Source: Flavobacterium gilvum (GTDB lineage Bacteria; Bacteroidota; Bacteroidia; Flavobacteriales; Flavobacteriaceae). From it: DNA of 64,000 nt. Position 1 is the stretch's first letter. Each line of letters starts with the position of its first letter. Under the pieces are notes generated by a model. It saw only the letters and a program-made list of their open reading frames with translations. It was not told the DNA's origin and ran no database searches. The translations under genes and the position numbers were made by a program. Shown here one piece after another: positions 1-10,400 of the stretch. The stretch covers positions 3,038,001-3,102,000 of the forward strand of contig NZ_CP017479.1 in NCBI RefSeq assembly GCF_001761465.1, in the 5' to 3' direction.

Positions 1-588
1 AAGCGTAATAGTGTTCAACTCAGTTGAAAACGCTTTCAAATCATCCAACATTTTGGTATAAATTGCCTCTTGGCTGTCATATTTTGCATTTGCACTAGCG
101 TAATTTCCACCGGTCATACTAATTTTTCCAGCTTCAGAGAAAGGAATATCTCCAAAATTATCAACCATTTTTTCAGCATGCTCATACAAATAAATAGTTG
201 AAGCAATAGTATAGATTCTGTTTGCCGTTTGCTCTGAAGCAGGTAAAGCAGCCATCACTCTTTCTAATTCTCTATATTGTGCAAGGAACCCATAAAATCT
301 ACCCCATCTGTCAAGAGAAGCAGCCCCTACAACATATCTACCTGATATATTAGTAAATCCGTGCGCCTGAGTATAGCTTAGGGAAGTTTGTCTAATTACG
401 GTAAAATAGTTCCAATACGCCGGAATCACATCTTCCCAGTTTCTTTTCATAAAACCAGCAAACTGTTTGGGAACAGTGGTTGTTTCAACTGTAGCCGGAT
501 TTTTGTAGGCATCCTCAAAATCAGATTGCGAACAAGAAGCAAATAAACTTGCAACAGTCGCTATTGATATATAAATTAATTTTCTCAT
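1..588 (-). CDS. SusD/RagB-like outer-membrane lipoprotein (3' end cut by window)
   Basis: This is the N-terminal 196 codons of a SusD-type glycan-binding lipoprotein; the gene continues past base 1. The start ATG is the complement of 586-588. The first residues form a lipoprotein signal, MRKLIYISIATVASLFASC, with Cys19 as the probable lipidated residue. The sequence that follows (a Tyr/Trp-rich helix region with YWNYF and a DRWGRFYGFLAQ stretch) resembles the TPR-like helices of SusD homologues. It lies 30 bp downstream of a susC gene on the same strand, the usual susC-susD order, so the two should form one import complex on the outer membrane. Family assignment is strong from context; the substrate is not readable from sequence. 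Confidence 0.85.
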   Translation of the reverse strand, partial: MRKLIYISIATVASLFASCSQSDFEDAYKNPATVETTTVPKQFAGFMKRNWEDVIPAYWNYFTVIRQTSLSYTQAHGFTNISGRYVVGAASLDRWGRFYGFLAQYRELERVMAALPASEQTANRIYTIASTIYLYEHAEKMVDNFGDIPFSEAGKISMTGGNYASANAKYDSQEAIYTKMLDDLKAFSTELNTITL

Positions 589-618
589 GTTCAATTTTTT
601 AAATTATGCTTTATTAAA

Positions 619-3600
619 TTAGAAAGAAACTCTCAACATACCTCCAAAAGTTCTTGTAGATGGAGTCAATCCTGCATTGTTTACGTTTTGAGACCATCTT
701 GATCCAGCCGTAGTTGCCTCAGCATCCATATCTTTAACTGTTCTGTAGAAATAAAACAAGTTACGTCCGAAAACTGAAAAACTTATTTTAGAGGCTCCAA
801 TTCTATTAGCTATTGAAGTAGGTAAAGCATACGCTAATGACAACTCTCTTAATTTGATGTAATCATTTCTTTGGATATAATCTTTGTAAATTGAGTTACT
901 TCCGTATTTAGGGCCTCCCCAGTTGTAAGAGTAGTTATAGTATCTTTCTTGTGGAATTACATTTTTGTTTACTGAACCATCAGCAAGTACTCCATCCATT
1001 AACATACCATCATTAAATACTCTTTCTCCATTTGGACCAGCAGTAGTTCCAACAGGTACTTGATACCCCACTTGGTTTTTATCTTGGTAATAAGACAGAC
1101 CTCCATGCTCAGTATCCATAGCTCCTAAACTCTTTTCAGTCAAACCACGGCTTGTTAACCAACTGATTCCAGATGGCATAACATAACCTCCATAAGAATA
1201 ATCAATATTTACGTCTAAAGTAAAAGCTTTATAAGTAAATGAATTTATTAACCCTCCAATTCCACTAGGCATTGCAGTACCATATTTTTCCCATTTGTCA
1301 CCATCCAATTGGTAAGTACCGTCATCACCAACGATTTGTTTTCCGTTAGCATCTACTCTGATTGGGTGAGCATAAAGACCTCCCATTGATTCACCTACAA
1401 CAGATTTTAACTGTGCACCATCCTCGTAGTCTGCATGCAATAACTCAGTGGCACCATTGGCTAATTTCACAATTTTGTTAATGTTTTTAGCCCAGTTCAA
1501 AGTAACGTCCCAAGAAAAATCCTGAGTTCTAATAGGAGAACCTGTTAAAGCAATCTCAAAACCTTGATTACTCAACTCCCCTACGTTGGCCAAGATAGAT
1601 GTTGCCCCTGTAGTTGGCGCCAAAGACATATCTAAAATTTGATCTTTAATTTTTGCATTATAGTAAGAGAAATCCAATCCTAATCTTCTGTCTAAGAATT
1701 TAGTTTCGAAACCTACCTCAATTTCATTTTTCATCTCTGGTTTGATTCCCTCATTTCCATAACTAGACGATGAATTTGTAATCAATATAGGGCTAGTAGT
1801 TCCTTGAGTACCAAGTGTAGATTGATTAAAAGCAACGTTAGCACGGTATGGATCAGGGTAATTACCCACTTTACCCCAAGAACCACGAATTTTTGCATAA
1901 TTGATTACTTCCGGCAATTTAACAGCATCTGATAATATGAAAGAGGTGTTAATTGAAGGATAAATAAACGAATTGTTATTTGGGTTCATTGTAGAAGTAC
2001 GGTCTCTTCTCAAAGTGGCTTCAACGAACAAATAATTTTTAAAACTACCACTTAAAGTTCCGAAAAGAGCATCTTTTACTACTTCTTTTCTATAAGAATC
2101 GCTTGAAGGCGTATTTACAGAAGCATTCATATCATACCATCCTTCAACACTTAAACCGCCGCTAGTAGATCTTGACAACCAAGAAACTGTTTCTTGAGAT
2201 CCTGAATAACCAACAAGAGCATTAACATTAAAATCATCATTGATTTGTTTGTTATAAGTCAACATTACATCAGCATAAGTCAAATTATAATCGTCCGATC
2301 TCATGCTAAAACTTCCAGGGCCAAATCCATAAACTAGTGGTTTATCAACTCTATTCTCATCCTCTGTATTAATAGATGTTAAATCAGTAGAAATTCTTCC
2401 TTTTACTTTCAACTCTTTCGTAATATCAAAAGTTTCAGTAATAGAAGCCATCAAACGGTTTGTTTTCTCCAATTCTTGATTTGCGTTAACATTCCACATG
2501 AAGTTTCCGATATCTCCTTTAAAACCATTATAAATGATATTTTCACTTGGAGTCAAACTTTGCGTACCTGCTCCCTCAACATATTTGTAACCTAAACTAG
2601 TTTGGTATTTTCCTTTGTACCAATCTCCATTATCAAAAGTTCCAATCATACCTCCAAAACCATTTACTAATTCGTGTACGATTCTAGCACGGTTGTTAAC
2701 ATTCTGATTAATGTAATTTACAACGATATCCGTTTTTGATCTTGTTCCCACTTTAAATGATGTATTCAAGTTAAAAGTGTTTTTCGCAATTTTGTGTCCC
2801 AAACTCAAGCCTTGTGAATCATAGTGTGTATAAGAAAAACGAGTGTTGCTGTTTTCACCTTTGCTTGAGATAGAAATATTTGTAGTCGCATCCCAACTGT
2901 TTTGGAAAAGATTTTTGAAACCATCTTTTTGGAAAGAATAAGGTCTAACTATTCCATCCCAGCTCATAATAGGCTGACCGTCAAATTTAGGTCCAAAGTT
3001 ACGAGTAACATTTTGAATCCCTCTCATATCTTTAATCCCGTCACCATTGGTATCATACATTACGAAACCGTTTGTACTTCTAGTATCATTACCACTGTAA
3101 GAATCCGTATCTCCTGCTCCTCTTACGTTTTGATATTTTGGAGTATAAGCAATTGGGTTACTTGCAAAACTGGTATTAAAATCAACTCCTAAGCCTTTTT
3201 TGCTTGTACCAGATTTTGTAGTTACCAATACAACCCCATTTACAGCCTCAGAACCATATAATGCAGCTGCAGACGCCCCTTTAAGAATAGAGATATTCTC
3301 AATATCCTCAGGGTTTAGATCTGCAAAACCATTACTTTTTACACGTTGTTGAGCCCAGTAATCATTATTATTTACTTCGCCATCACGGATTGGCACCCCA
3401 TCAACCACAATAAGCGGTTGGTTTTTCCCTGTAATAGAGTTCACCCCACGAATTTGAATATTGATTACACCAGTACCTCCTGGAGTTGAACTAATACGAA
3501 CACCCGGAGCTTTACCGTACAAAGCGTTGGCAACTGTAGGCGAACCAGTCTTCACAATTGCATCCGACTTAATAATACTGGTAGCATAACCAATTGCTTT

Positions 3601-3945
3601 GTTCTTTTTGGATTGTCCCAAAGCAGTTACAGTAACTCCTTCCAATTCGTTTGTAGCTCCCTGCATTTTTACTTTTACACCATCAGCTGCTTTTACTTCT
3701 ACAGTTTTAAAACCTATCGAACTTACAACTAGAGTTGCTCCTTCTTTTGCAGAAATTTTAAACGCTCCACTCTCATCTGTAATTGCGCCCTCTTTTGAGC
3801 CTTTTTCCTTAACAGTAACACCTGGAACCGGCATGTTTGCATTATCCGTAATTACTCCGGAAATCGTTTTGTTTTGTGCATTCACATTCTGAAAACACAT
3901 CACTACTAGAAAAACTAACAGTGATTCATATAACAGTTTTCTCAT
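619..3945 (-). CDS. SusC-like TonB-dependent outer-membrane transporter (first module)
   Basis: A 1108-residue TonB-dependent transporter of the SusC/RagA family, which imports oligosaccharides through the outer membrane together with a SusD lid. A Sec signal peptide (about residues 1-24, ending NVNAQ) is followed by a carboxypeptidase-regulatory-like beta domain (about 25-95, containing ISGVITDN and VVSSIGF). Next comes a plug domain (about 105-245, with IQIRGVNS and QPLIVVDGVPI), then a long barrel ending in terminal Phe (GGMLRVSF). The partner susD gene follows 30 bp downstream. A lacI gene lies upstream on the same strand, and the 374-bp leader holds two palindromic operator-like sites. 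Compared with the second SusC at 7407-10757 it has a similar length but clearly diverged barrel sequence, so the two may take different oligosaccharides. Confidence 0.95.
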   Translation of the reverse strand: MRKLLYESLLVFLVVMCFQNVNAQNKTISGVITDNANMPVPGVTVKEKGSKEGAITDESGAFKISAKEGATLVVSSIGFKTVEVKAADGVKVKMQGATNELEGVTVTALGQSKKNKAIGYATSIIKSDAIVKTGSPTVANALYGKAPGVRISSTPGGTGVINIQIRGVNSITGKNQPLIVVDGVPIRDGEVNNNDYWAQQRVKSNGFADLNPEDIENISILKGASAAALYGSEAVNGVVLVTTKSGTSKKGLGVDFNTSFASNPIAYTPKYQNVRGAGDTDSYSGNDTRSTNGFVMYDTNGDGIKDMRGIQNVTRNFGPKFDGQPIMSWDGIVRPYSFQKDGFKNLFQNSWDATTNISISSKGENSNTRFSYTHYDSQGLSLGHKIAKNTFNLNTSFKVGTRSKTDIVVNYINQNVNNRARIVHELVNGFGGMIGTFDNGDWYKGKYQTSLGYKYVEGAGTQSLTPSENIIYNGFKGDIGNFMWNVNANQELEKTNRLMASITETFDITKELKVKGRISTDLTSINTEDENRVDKPLVYGFGPGSFSMRSDDYNLTYADVMLTYNKQINDDFNVNALVGYSGSQETVSWLSRSTSGGLSVEGWYDMNASVNTPSSDSYRKEVVKDALFGTLSGSFKNYLFVEATLRRDRTSTMNPNNNSFIYPSINTSFILSDAVKLPEVINYAKIRGSWGKVGNYPDPYRANVAFNQSTLGTQGTTSPILITNSSSSYGNEGIKPEMKNEIEVGFETKFLDRRLGLDFSYYNAKIKDQILDMSLAPTTGATSILANVGELSNQGFEIALTGSPIRTQDFSWDVTLNWAKNINKIVKLANGATELLHADYEDGAQLKSVVGESMGGLYAHPIRVDANGKQIVGDDGTYQLDGDKWEKYGTAMPSGIGGLINSFTYKAFTLDVNIDYSYGGYVMPSGISWLTSRGLTEKSLGAMDTEHGGLSYYQDKNQVGYQVPVGTTAGPNGERVFNDGMLMDGVLADGSVNKNVIPQERYYNYSYNWGGPKYGSNSIYKDYIQRNDYIKLRELSLAYALPTSIANRIGASKISFSVFGRNLFYFYRTVKDMDAEATTAGSRWSQNVNNAGLTPSTRTFGGMLRVSF

Positions 3946-4092
3946 ATTATTATTGGTTTTGTTTGTTTTGTTTTGATTCTTAAAATTAAGAGGCTATACT
4001 ATTTTTTTCATACAGCGCCTTTTAATCTTTATCGCTTTTTCTCTTTCGGGACTTAACGATAATTTATTAACCATTTAATTCTTTTTTTAAAA

Positions 4093-4116
4093 TTTATATC
4101 ATAAGCAATCGTTTTT
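4093..4116 (-). promoter_or_regulatory. Conserved susC leader element, copy 1
   Basis: A 24-bp block containing TATATCATAAGCAAT on the plus strand. It matches 10902-10925 upstream of the second susC with one mismatch. It lies 148 bp before the first susC start and 145 bp before the second. Conservation inside an otherwise drifting AT-rich leader suggests a promoter core or a 5'-UTR control site. No clean TAnnTTTG box was found, so its exact role is open. Confidence 0.45.
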
Positions 4117-4148
4117 ATTTAATATTCTATTTCAATTTTGTGAATTTT

Positions 4149-4164
4149 ACTACATCGTTTTAGT
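4149..4164. promoter_or_regulatory. Candidate LacI operator, susC copy 1 site A
   Basis: ACTACATCGTTTTAGT, one mismatch from the palindromic consensus ACTAWAWCGWTWTAGT built from the sites in this window. CG-centred palindromes are typical of LacI/GalR-family operators, and two LacI genes flank the susC modules. Confidence 0.55.
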
Positions 4165-4212
4165 GTCTTTGATAAAAAATTGCATTTAATACAATCATTT
4201 TGCTAAAAATTT

Positions 4213-4228
4213 ACTAAATCGTTATAGT
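4213..4228. promoter_or_regulatory. Candidate LacI operator, susC copy 1 site B
   Basis: ACTAAATCGTTATAGT, an exact match to the consensus palindrome. It lies 64 bp from site A, about six helical turns, a spacing that would allow looping or paired binding. It sits between the lacI stop codon and susC. Confidence 0.6.
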
Positions 4229-4319
4229 ATTTTTTATTAAAAAAAAGGATTTTAATTGGTCTAATAAAAATCCTATTTGTGTTTTAAAACAATATCTTGC
4301 CTAAAACTGAACCTTATTT

Positions 4320-5333
4320 TCAAACAGATTCTCTGATAATTAGGTTTCCTTTATTCTTTTCTTTCTGCACCTTAAACTTAGCTTTGTCCTCCATTTGCAT
4401 CATCAATAGCTCAACAGTTTTTTTACCCATTTCCTCAATTGGTTGTGACAAAACCGTTATTGCAGGAGAATGTAATCTAAAACTATCATGATCATCAAAA
4501 CTGATTACCGCTTTGTCTTTTGGAATTTTTAATCCTAATTTTTTAAATGACTGCAAACCTGCCAACAGCAAATAATTGGTACTAAACAAAACAGCATCAA
4601 TATCGGTTACTGTATTCAAAAAATCACATATCTTTTCAATTCGTTCTTCTTCTGTAATATGATAATCTAATTCCAAAATTCTAGATTTATCATACAATTC
4701 CACCTCGTTCAACGCATCGATATAACCCTGCTTTCTCAATTGCATCTGAACCAATTCTCTTAAATTAGTTACAAATCCAATTTTTTTAAATCCTTTTTCC
4801 AAAAAATAACGTGTGGCAGTATAGGCTCCATCCAAATTATCAAGCACTACATGACTAACATTTTGATCTTCAAAATAGCGGTCAATCAATACAACCGGAC
4901 GCTGCAAATCAATCAATCGATCAATGGTAGATTTCATCCCCACTGTAGGCGTGATAATATAGCCATCAACATTTGCCTGCAACAAACTATCTACTAATTC
5001 AACTGCACGGGCATCATCACCACTTGTACTGCAATAAAACACTCTATAATTTGACCGAATTGCTTCTCTTTCAATAACCTTAGCGAAATCAGAAAAAAAC
5101 TGATTTGAAATATCTTCGACAATAAGTCCAATAGATCTGGTTTTGCCTGTTCTTAAACTACTGGCAATCATATTGGGTCTGTAGTTCATTTCTTCAGCTA
5201 TTTTTAGAACTTTTTTAATTACCTCACTACTTATCCCCATCTTCTCTCCTTTGTTATTTAAAACAAAAGAGACCGTTGTAACCGATACGTTTGCTACTTT
5301 GGCGATATCCTTAATAGTAATCATTTTGCCCAT
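4320..5333 (-). CDS. LacI-family transcriptional regulator (copy 1)
   Basis: 337 residues. An N-terminal LacI helix-turn-helix (about residues 4-50, with ITIKDIAKVANVSVTTVS and the hinge-region motif YRPNMIASSL) is followed by a periplasmic-binding-protein-like sensor domain (about 62-330, with IGLIVEDISNQFF and the late motif AVISFDDHD). Such proteins bind palindromic operators and release them, or bind, on sensing a sugar. Copy 2 at 11129-12142 has the same length; I count roughly 31 differences, mostly outside the DNA-binding helices, so both should read the same operator. An operator-like site lies at 5400-5415, 67 bp before the start, suggesting autoregulation. LacI control of a host-glycan-type PUL is less usual than ECF-sigma or hybrid two-component control. 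Confidence 0.93.
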   Translation of the reverse strand: MGKMITIKDIAKVANVSVTTVSFVLNNKGEKMGISSEVIKKVLKIAEEMNYRPNMIASSLRTGKTRSIGLIVEDISNQFFSDFAKVIEREAIRSNYRVFYCSTSGDDARAVELVDSLLQANVDGYIITPTVGMKSTIDRLIDLQRPVVLIDRYFEDQNVSHVVLDNLDGAYTATRYFLEKGFKKIGFVTNLRELVQMQLRKQGYIDALNEVELYDKSRILELDYHITEEERIEKICDFLNTVTDIDAVLFSTNYLLLAGLQSFKKLGLKIPKDKAVISFDDHDSFRLHSPAITVLSQPIEEMGKKTVELLMMQMEDKAKFKVQKEKNKGNLIIRESV

Positions 5334-5399
5334 AAAAGTTAATTCAATCTTTAAAGTCTGTTAATTTTATATTAACAAATATATTGAATAAAACATTTT

Positions 5400-5415
5400 A
5401 CAAAAACGATTTAGT
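5400..5415. promoter_or_regulatory. Candidate LacI operator upstream of lacI copy 1
   Basis: ACAAAAACGATTTAGT, one mismatch from ACTAWAWCGWTWTAGT. It lies 67-82 bp upstream of the lacI start, where autorepression would be expected. The equivalent place upstream of copy 2 holds two overlapping sites. Confidence 0.5.
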
Positions 5416-5721
5416 AATTTTTTTTTTAGTACAAATCAATCTTTAACAATAAACTGAAATGTCTCAAAATAATATTTAAAATTTCTAAGAATAACTCAAA
5501 TATTTTATGTTAATTCTGGAATTATTTTCAGTGAAACAAAAAAACTTATATAGCAATAGAGAAAAGAAATATATTTTTTTAACATGAAATCTATTAATTG
5601 AATTTTTTTTTCCTTCTCTTATTCAACTTTCCGGTATCTCTTTTCGCTTAAAATCTTTCATAGTATAGTATTTCTTAGCACGACTCAATAGAATAACTAA
5701 CACTTTTTTTACATAAAAAAA

Positions 5722-5750
5722 GCCCCTAATAGTTAAAACTATTTAGGGGC
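5722..5750 (-). terminator. Rho-independent terminator after susD
   Basis: On the minus strand the stem GCCCCTAAATAGT pairs with ACTATTAGGGGC (one bulged base) and is followed by a run of seven T. It lies 37 bp beyond the stop codon of the susD gene and ends the susC-susD unit. Confidence 0.85.
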
Positions 5751-5786
5751 AATTCAAACAACTAACTAAAAACTATGACTTTTCAA

Positions 5787-7388
5787 TTACATCATAAACC
5801 ATGGTTTATTTGATATGTTATCATTTCCATTTGAAGCGGCATTCCAATTCTCAAAATTGGTTGCTTTTTCTGTGTTTGGATAAGTAAATTTATTTAGAAC
5901 AGGTACATTTAGTATAGTTACATGCGGTGTGCCATCAGCTGTTCTTCGTTTCAATGTCCAAGCCTCATACGGTTGGTGAAAAAGAGCAATCCAACTTTGT
6001 TTATAAATTTGATCCAATGCAATAGCCGGTGAAGCATTGTAAGCAATTGCTGGATTGCTTAACATTGTTGTCATTTCTAATGGTGTTGGAGCCGCCGCTG
6101 GTTTATTTACTACCCAAATAGCTGCACTATTTGCTCTTTTATACCAGAAATTCACAGATTCTGTAATTCCAGCCTCATAAAATTGTTTTGCTGCAACAGG
6201 ATTTACAGCTACACCACCAATACCTCTAGCATATATTTCTGCTTTCAAAAAATTAACTTCAGCACTAGTAATAAACAATACTGGCATAGTTTCATCATCA
6301 GCATAATAGAAATTTACCGGCGAATAATTATAATTTTGAGCAGGAAGAGGTGTAGCCCAAGCAGTTAACCTAGACTCTTGGTAGCAATAATTCCCATCTA
6401 CTTCATTAGGAGTTGATGAAGTAGGTACTTGTGGATAGGCAACCCATTTACCCGCACGGTTAGGTTCGAATAAAATTTTACATCTTAAGTCATAAATTCC
6501 AGAACCATCATCATTTGTATTACTTGCCATAGCGTTAAACATGGTAGATCCCATTCGGATATAGGAGTTTCCAGTAAAATCTGTAATACGTTTATTTGTA
6601 AAACTAGCAATAGTTCCAGGATACAAACCATAATTATCACCTGTTCCCAACAATGGTTTTGTCAAAGCATCAGCAATAATAGCATCGGCAACTGTTTGGT
6701 TTTTACCTCTAATAACCAATGCATATCTTAGACGTAACGAATTTGCCAGTTTTTGCCATTTTGCAATATCTCCGCCGAAAATCACGTCACTAGCTCCAAC
6801 AGGATTTTGACCTGCATTGGAAGCCAAGTTATCAACAGCCCATTTCAAATCATTCAAGGCTGAAGTCATTATTTCTGATTGAGAATCATAAGAAGGTCTG
6901 TAATAATCTGCTCCATCGTAAGCTTTCCCAGCATTTTTATAAGGCATATCACCAAACATCAAAGTTGCATGAATTGTCTTATATGCCAACATTGTTTTCA
7001 GCATCGCTTTCAAATTAACCATTTTGGCGGCATTTGGATCAGCATCTATTACCGATTCTAATTTTCTTGCATTTGCCAAGGCAGTATAATAATTAGTCCA
7101 ATGACCTATAGCAAGATCATCCATACGATACCCCGAAGAAGCATAAGGAGCAGCCAGTTGAGTCGCTTGATAAATAAAAGACCCCTTCATTCTACCATTA
7201 CCAGAAATATCTGTCATACTTGCTGATATACTATTAAACAAAGCGGGAATTGTTGGAGCATACACTTTATTTTCCCAAGCCTTATTCATGTCACCAAAGT
7301 CCTGTTCACAAGAAGATGTTGTAGCCACAGTTATTGCTCCTAAAAGGAATAATTGAACCGTTTTTATTTTTATATTATTAAATTTCAT
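5787..7388 (-). CDS. SusD/RagB-family glycan-binding lipoprotein (second module)
   Basis: 533 residues. The start gives a lipoprotein signal peptide with lipobox TTSSC (Cys27), so the mature protein is anchored to the outer membrane. The body matches the SusD-like family with TPR-type helices: early HWTNYYTALANARKLE, then FGDMPY, WQKLANSLRLRYAL, a mid-region AEVNFLKAEIYARG and a late QIYKQSWIALFHQPYEAW. SusD proteins form the lid on the SusC barrel and capture oligosaccharides. The gene starts 18 bp after the susC stop codon, so the two are translationally close, and it is followed by a strong hairpin terminator. Family is certain; the ligand cannot be read, but N-glycan fragments are expected from the neighbouring hydrolases. 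Confidence 0.94.
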   Translation of the reverse strand: MKFNNIKIKTVQLFLLGAITVATTSSCEQDFGDMNKAWENKVYAPTIPALFNSISASMTDISGNGRMKGSFIYQATQLAAPYASSGYRMDDLAIGHWTNYYTALANARKLESVIDADPNAAKMVNLKAMLKTMLAYKTIHATLMFGDMPYKNAGKAYDGADYYRPSYDSQSEIMTSALNDLKWAVDNLASNAGQNPVGASDVIFGGDIAKWQKLANSLRLRYALVIRGKNQTVADAIIADALTKPLLGTGDNYGLYPGTIASFTNKRITDFTGNSYIRMGSTMFNAMASNTNDDGSGIYDLRCKILFEPNRAGKWVAYPQVPTSSTPNEVDGNYCYQESRLTAWATPLPAQNYNYSPVNFYYADDETMPVLFITSAEVNFLKAEIYARGIGGVAVNPVAAKQFYEAGITESVNFWYKRANSAAIWVVNKPAAAPTPLEMTTMLSNPAIAYNASPAIALDQIYKQSWIALFHQPYEAWTLKRRTADGTPHVTILNVPVLNKFTYPNTEKATNFENWNAASNGNDNISNKPWFMM

Positions 7389-7406
7389 GTTCTTAAATGT
7401 TAAATG

Positions 7407-10400
7407 TTAGAATTTAGCTTTCAAACTTACACCCAATGTACGTGTGCTTGGAAAAGCAGACCATTGCAAACCTTGCCCGTTTCCAGTACCGTTTATAGCT
7501 TCTGGATTTAAGTGATCAGGTAAAGTGGTATAGAAATAGAAAAGATTTCTACCAATTGCCGATATTGATAAATCTTGGAATACTTTTGATTTATGCAATA
7601 AACTAGGATTGAATCTATAAGTTAACACAACCTCTCTCATTTTTACCCAAGAATTTTCGAAAACAGATAAACTTCTTGGTTTATTCAAATCACTCCATCC
7701 TGCATATTGACCTGCATATTTGTACATATAACTTACAACTCTATCATTTGGTCTATTATCAGAAACGTTGAATCCATCTAAAATTACACCTGAATTTGAT
7801 GTTGTTCCATCAGGGTAAGTATAAGGTAATCCTCCCCCATTTCTTTCAACCAATGTTTCTGGTAACAAACCATTACCCATTGCTGTAGCGTGGTCAACAG
7901 AGTAAATATCTCCTCCATATTTGTAATCAACCAAAAGATTTAAACTTAAGTTTTTATATCTAAATGTATTAGATAAACCTCCTGTTAATTTTGGAGCAGC
8001 ATTACCAATTGCAACTGGAGTACTCGTAATTTTATATTTTGTTCCAATTACTTTTCCAGTACCGTCTAAAATATTTTCAATTTGTTTTCTTCCTTGAGCA
8101 TCATACTCAAAATCAGTACCATAAATAGTTCCGTAGTTTTCTCCTGGCGAAACTTTCATAAAGGCTCCTAAGTTTCCAAAAACAGAACCTATCTCTTCTT
8201 CTTTTACTCCTGGTCCTAATTCCTCAACTCTGTTTGTGTTTTTTGCACCATTAAAAGTAATGTTCCAAGAAAAATCATTTGTTTGTACGGCTGTCGCATT
8301 AATGGTTAAATCAAATCCTCTATTTCTCAAAGCTCCTGTATTAAATTTAACTTCGGAAGCTCCTGAAGCTGTTGAGATAGACGAATTCATGATTTGATTG
8401 TCTGAATAAATATCATAAACTGACAAATCGATATTTAATTTATCTTTGAAAAATCCTAAAGCAGTACCAAATTCAACCGTTTTCGAAGTTTGAAAACCTA
8501 AAGTAAATGGTGGAACAGTTGACGGCAATGAATGTGTTGGCTGATTTCCAAAAGTTCCTGTATTGTACGTTGCATCTAGTTGATATGGATCTGTAGCATT
8601 TGCCGCTTCTCCATAAAGAAATCTTACTTTACCATAAGAAAGTACATTTTCTACTTTACCCATATCAAAAGCTTCTGTAAATACAAAAGAGGCATTAGCT
8701 GATGGATAAAAAGTTGAATTACTATCTTTTGGCAAAGTTGAATTCACGTCTTTTCTACCTGTTGCTTCGAAAAACAAATAGTCTTTATAACTCAAATCTA
8801 ATATTCCAACTCCTGAGTAAGATTGTACATCATATCTTGTTTCTCCTAATGACACCTGAGTTCTATCTGTGAAATTCAATAAAGAATACACTCCTGGAAC
8901 GATAAATTTACTGTTATTGCTACCATTCACACTGGTTTTTTTGGAAGAAGCATCATTATACATTCCAGAAAGTTTAGCATTAAACCCTGGTGTAAACAAA
9001 TTGTCTTTATGAACAGTAACCATAAAATCGGTATTATAAAGATTGTCTTTACCAACTGATTTATAAAAACTTCCTCCAGACAAGCGATCAATAGATGTAG
9101 TATTGTTTTGAGTAACAAACTCGGTTGCTATTAAATTGGCTGATGTTCTTACAAATGCATTAAGCCAAGGAGTAATTTCAGCATTTAATTTAATGGTAGA
9201 AATAAACTCGTCTCTATCTAAATGTGAATTTTTTTCATAAAAATACCAATATAAATCTTGTCCGTATTCCGCATAAGGGTAGGAACTTGGGAAAGCATAT
9301 TTTGAACCATCAGGATTTTTATATACACCTTTTTCCAAAGGTTGATACTCTCTTGACATTCCGTAAACAGAGAATTTAGACCATGAATTATTAGTTCCAA
9401 TTTCTGGAGCATTCAGTCTATAATTTTCATTATAAGAGGCATTAACCTCTGCACTTAATACTTTTGAAATTTTCACATTAGCCCCCAAAGCATAATTACT
9501 GGTTTTGTAATTAGTATTATCTACTACCGCATCACCTTTTTTGTTGTTTATAGAAAGGCGAATACTTCCAAAATCATTTGCAGCAGAAAACGATACGTTG
9601 TGTGTAGTTTCAAGACCTGTTCTATAATAGGACTCTCTATTATCTGGTTGAGGAGAGTAAGATCTAACCTGTCCATCCCACCATCTTACCGGAGATCCGT
9701 CTAATTTTGGTCCCCAAGAAGCACCAGCTCCAAACCAGCTAAAAAGATTCCACGTAGGAGTTCCTCCTGGCAAAGCACCGTGATAATAACCTATACCTGA
9801 TCCTCCTGTTCCATACGAACTACCACCATATAAAGTAGGCAAATATTGCTCTCCCGAACTTGTTTTTGGTAATTTTGGGTTTGCTGTATAAAAAGCAGCG
9901 GCAAAACCTCCTCCATACTCATTCTGAACATCTGCAAATCTATAAACATCTGTGAAATTCGTAATAGTATTGTATTCAACACCAATCCCCTTTTGGGCAG
10001 TACCTTTTTTTGATGTAATTAAAATTACTCCATTTGCCCCTCTAGCACCATACAAAGCCGCAGCTCCCGGCCCTTTCAATACAGAAACTGACTCAACATT
10101 TTCCATATTTACATAACTCATGTAATTCCCCCAATCACGAATACCATCTGTACCATTTGTAGTCGATTGTTCAATAGGATTATTATCTAAAATAGCTCCA
10201 TCAATAACAATTAAAGGCTGGTTATTTCCTTTAATACTGTTATTTCCTCTTATCACTATTCTTGATGAAGCATTACCCAAACCGTTACCTGTAGAAACAT
10301 TCAATCCGGCAATTTTTCCGGCCATACCTTGTGCAAGATCAGCAGGAGCCGCTTTGATCACATCATCACCCTTAATTTGTTGCACGGCATAACCCACAGA

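Larger units (their letters stand above)
3946..4319. other. Intergenic control region upstream of first susC
   Basis: 374 bp without a gene, between the end of lacI copy 1 and the start of susC copy 1. It contains two CG-centred palindromes (4149-4164 and 4213-4228) and a short element at 4093-4116 that is conserved upstream of the second susC at nearly the same distance. The rest is AT-rich leader without a convincing ORF. Confidence 0.7.
5334..5786. other. Intergenic region between lacI copy 1 and susD
   Basis: 453 bp without a gene. It contains the lacI copy 1 upstream operator-like site (5400-5415) and a terminator hairpin for the susD operon (5722-5750). The AT-rich stretch between them shows no ORF or repeat that I can support. 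Confidence 0.7.
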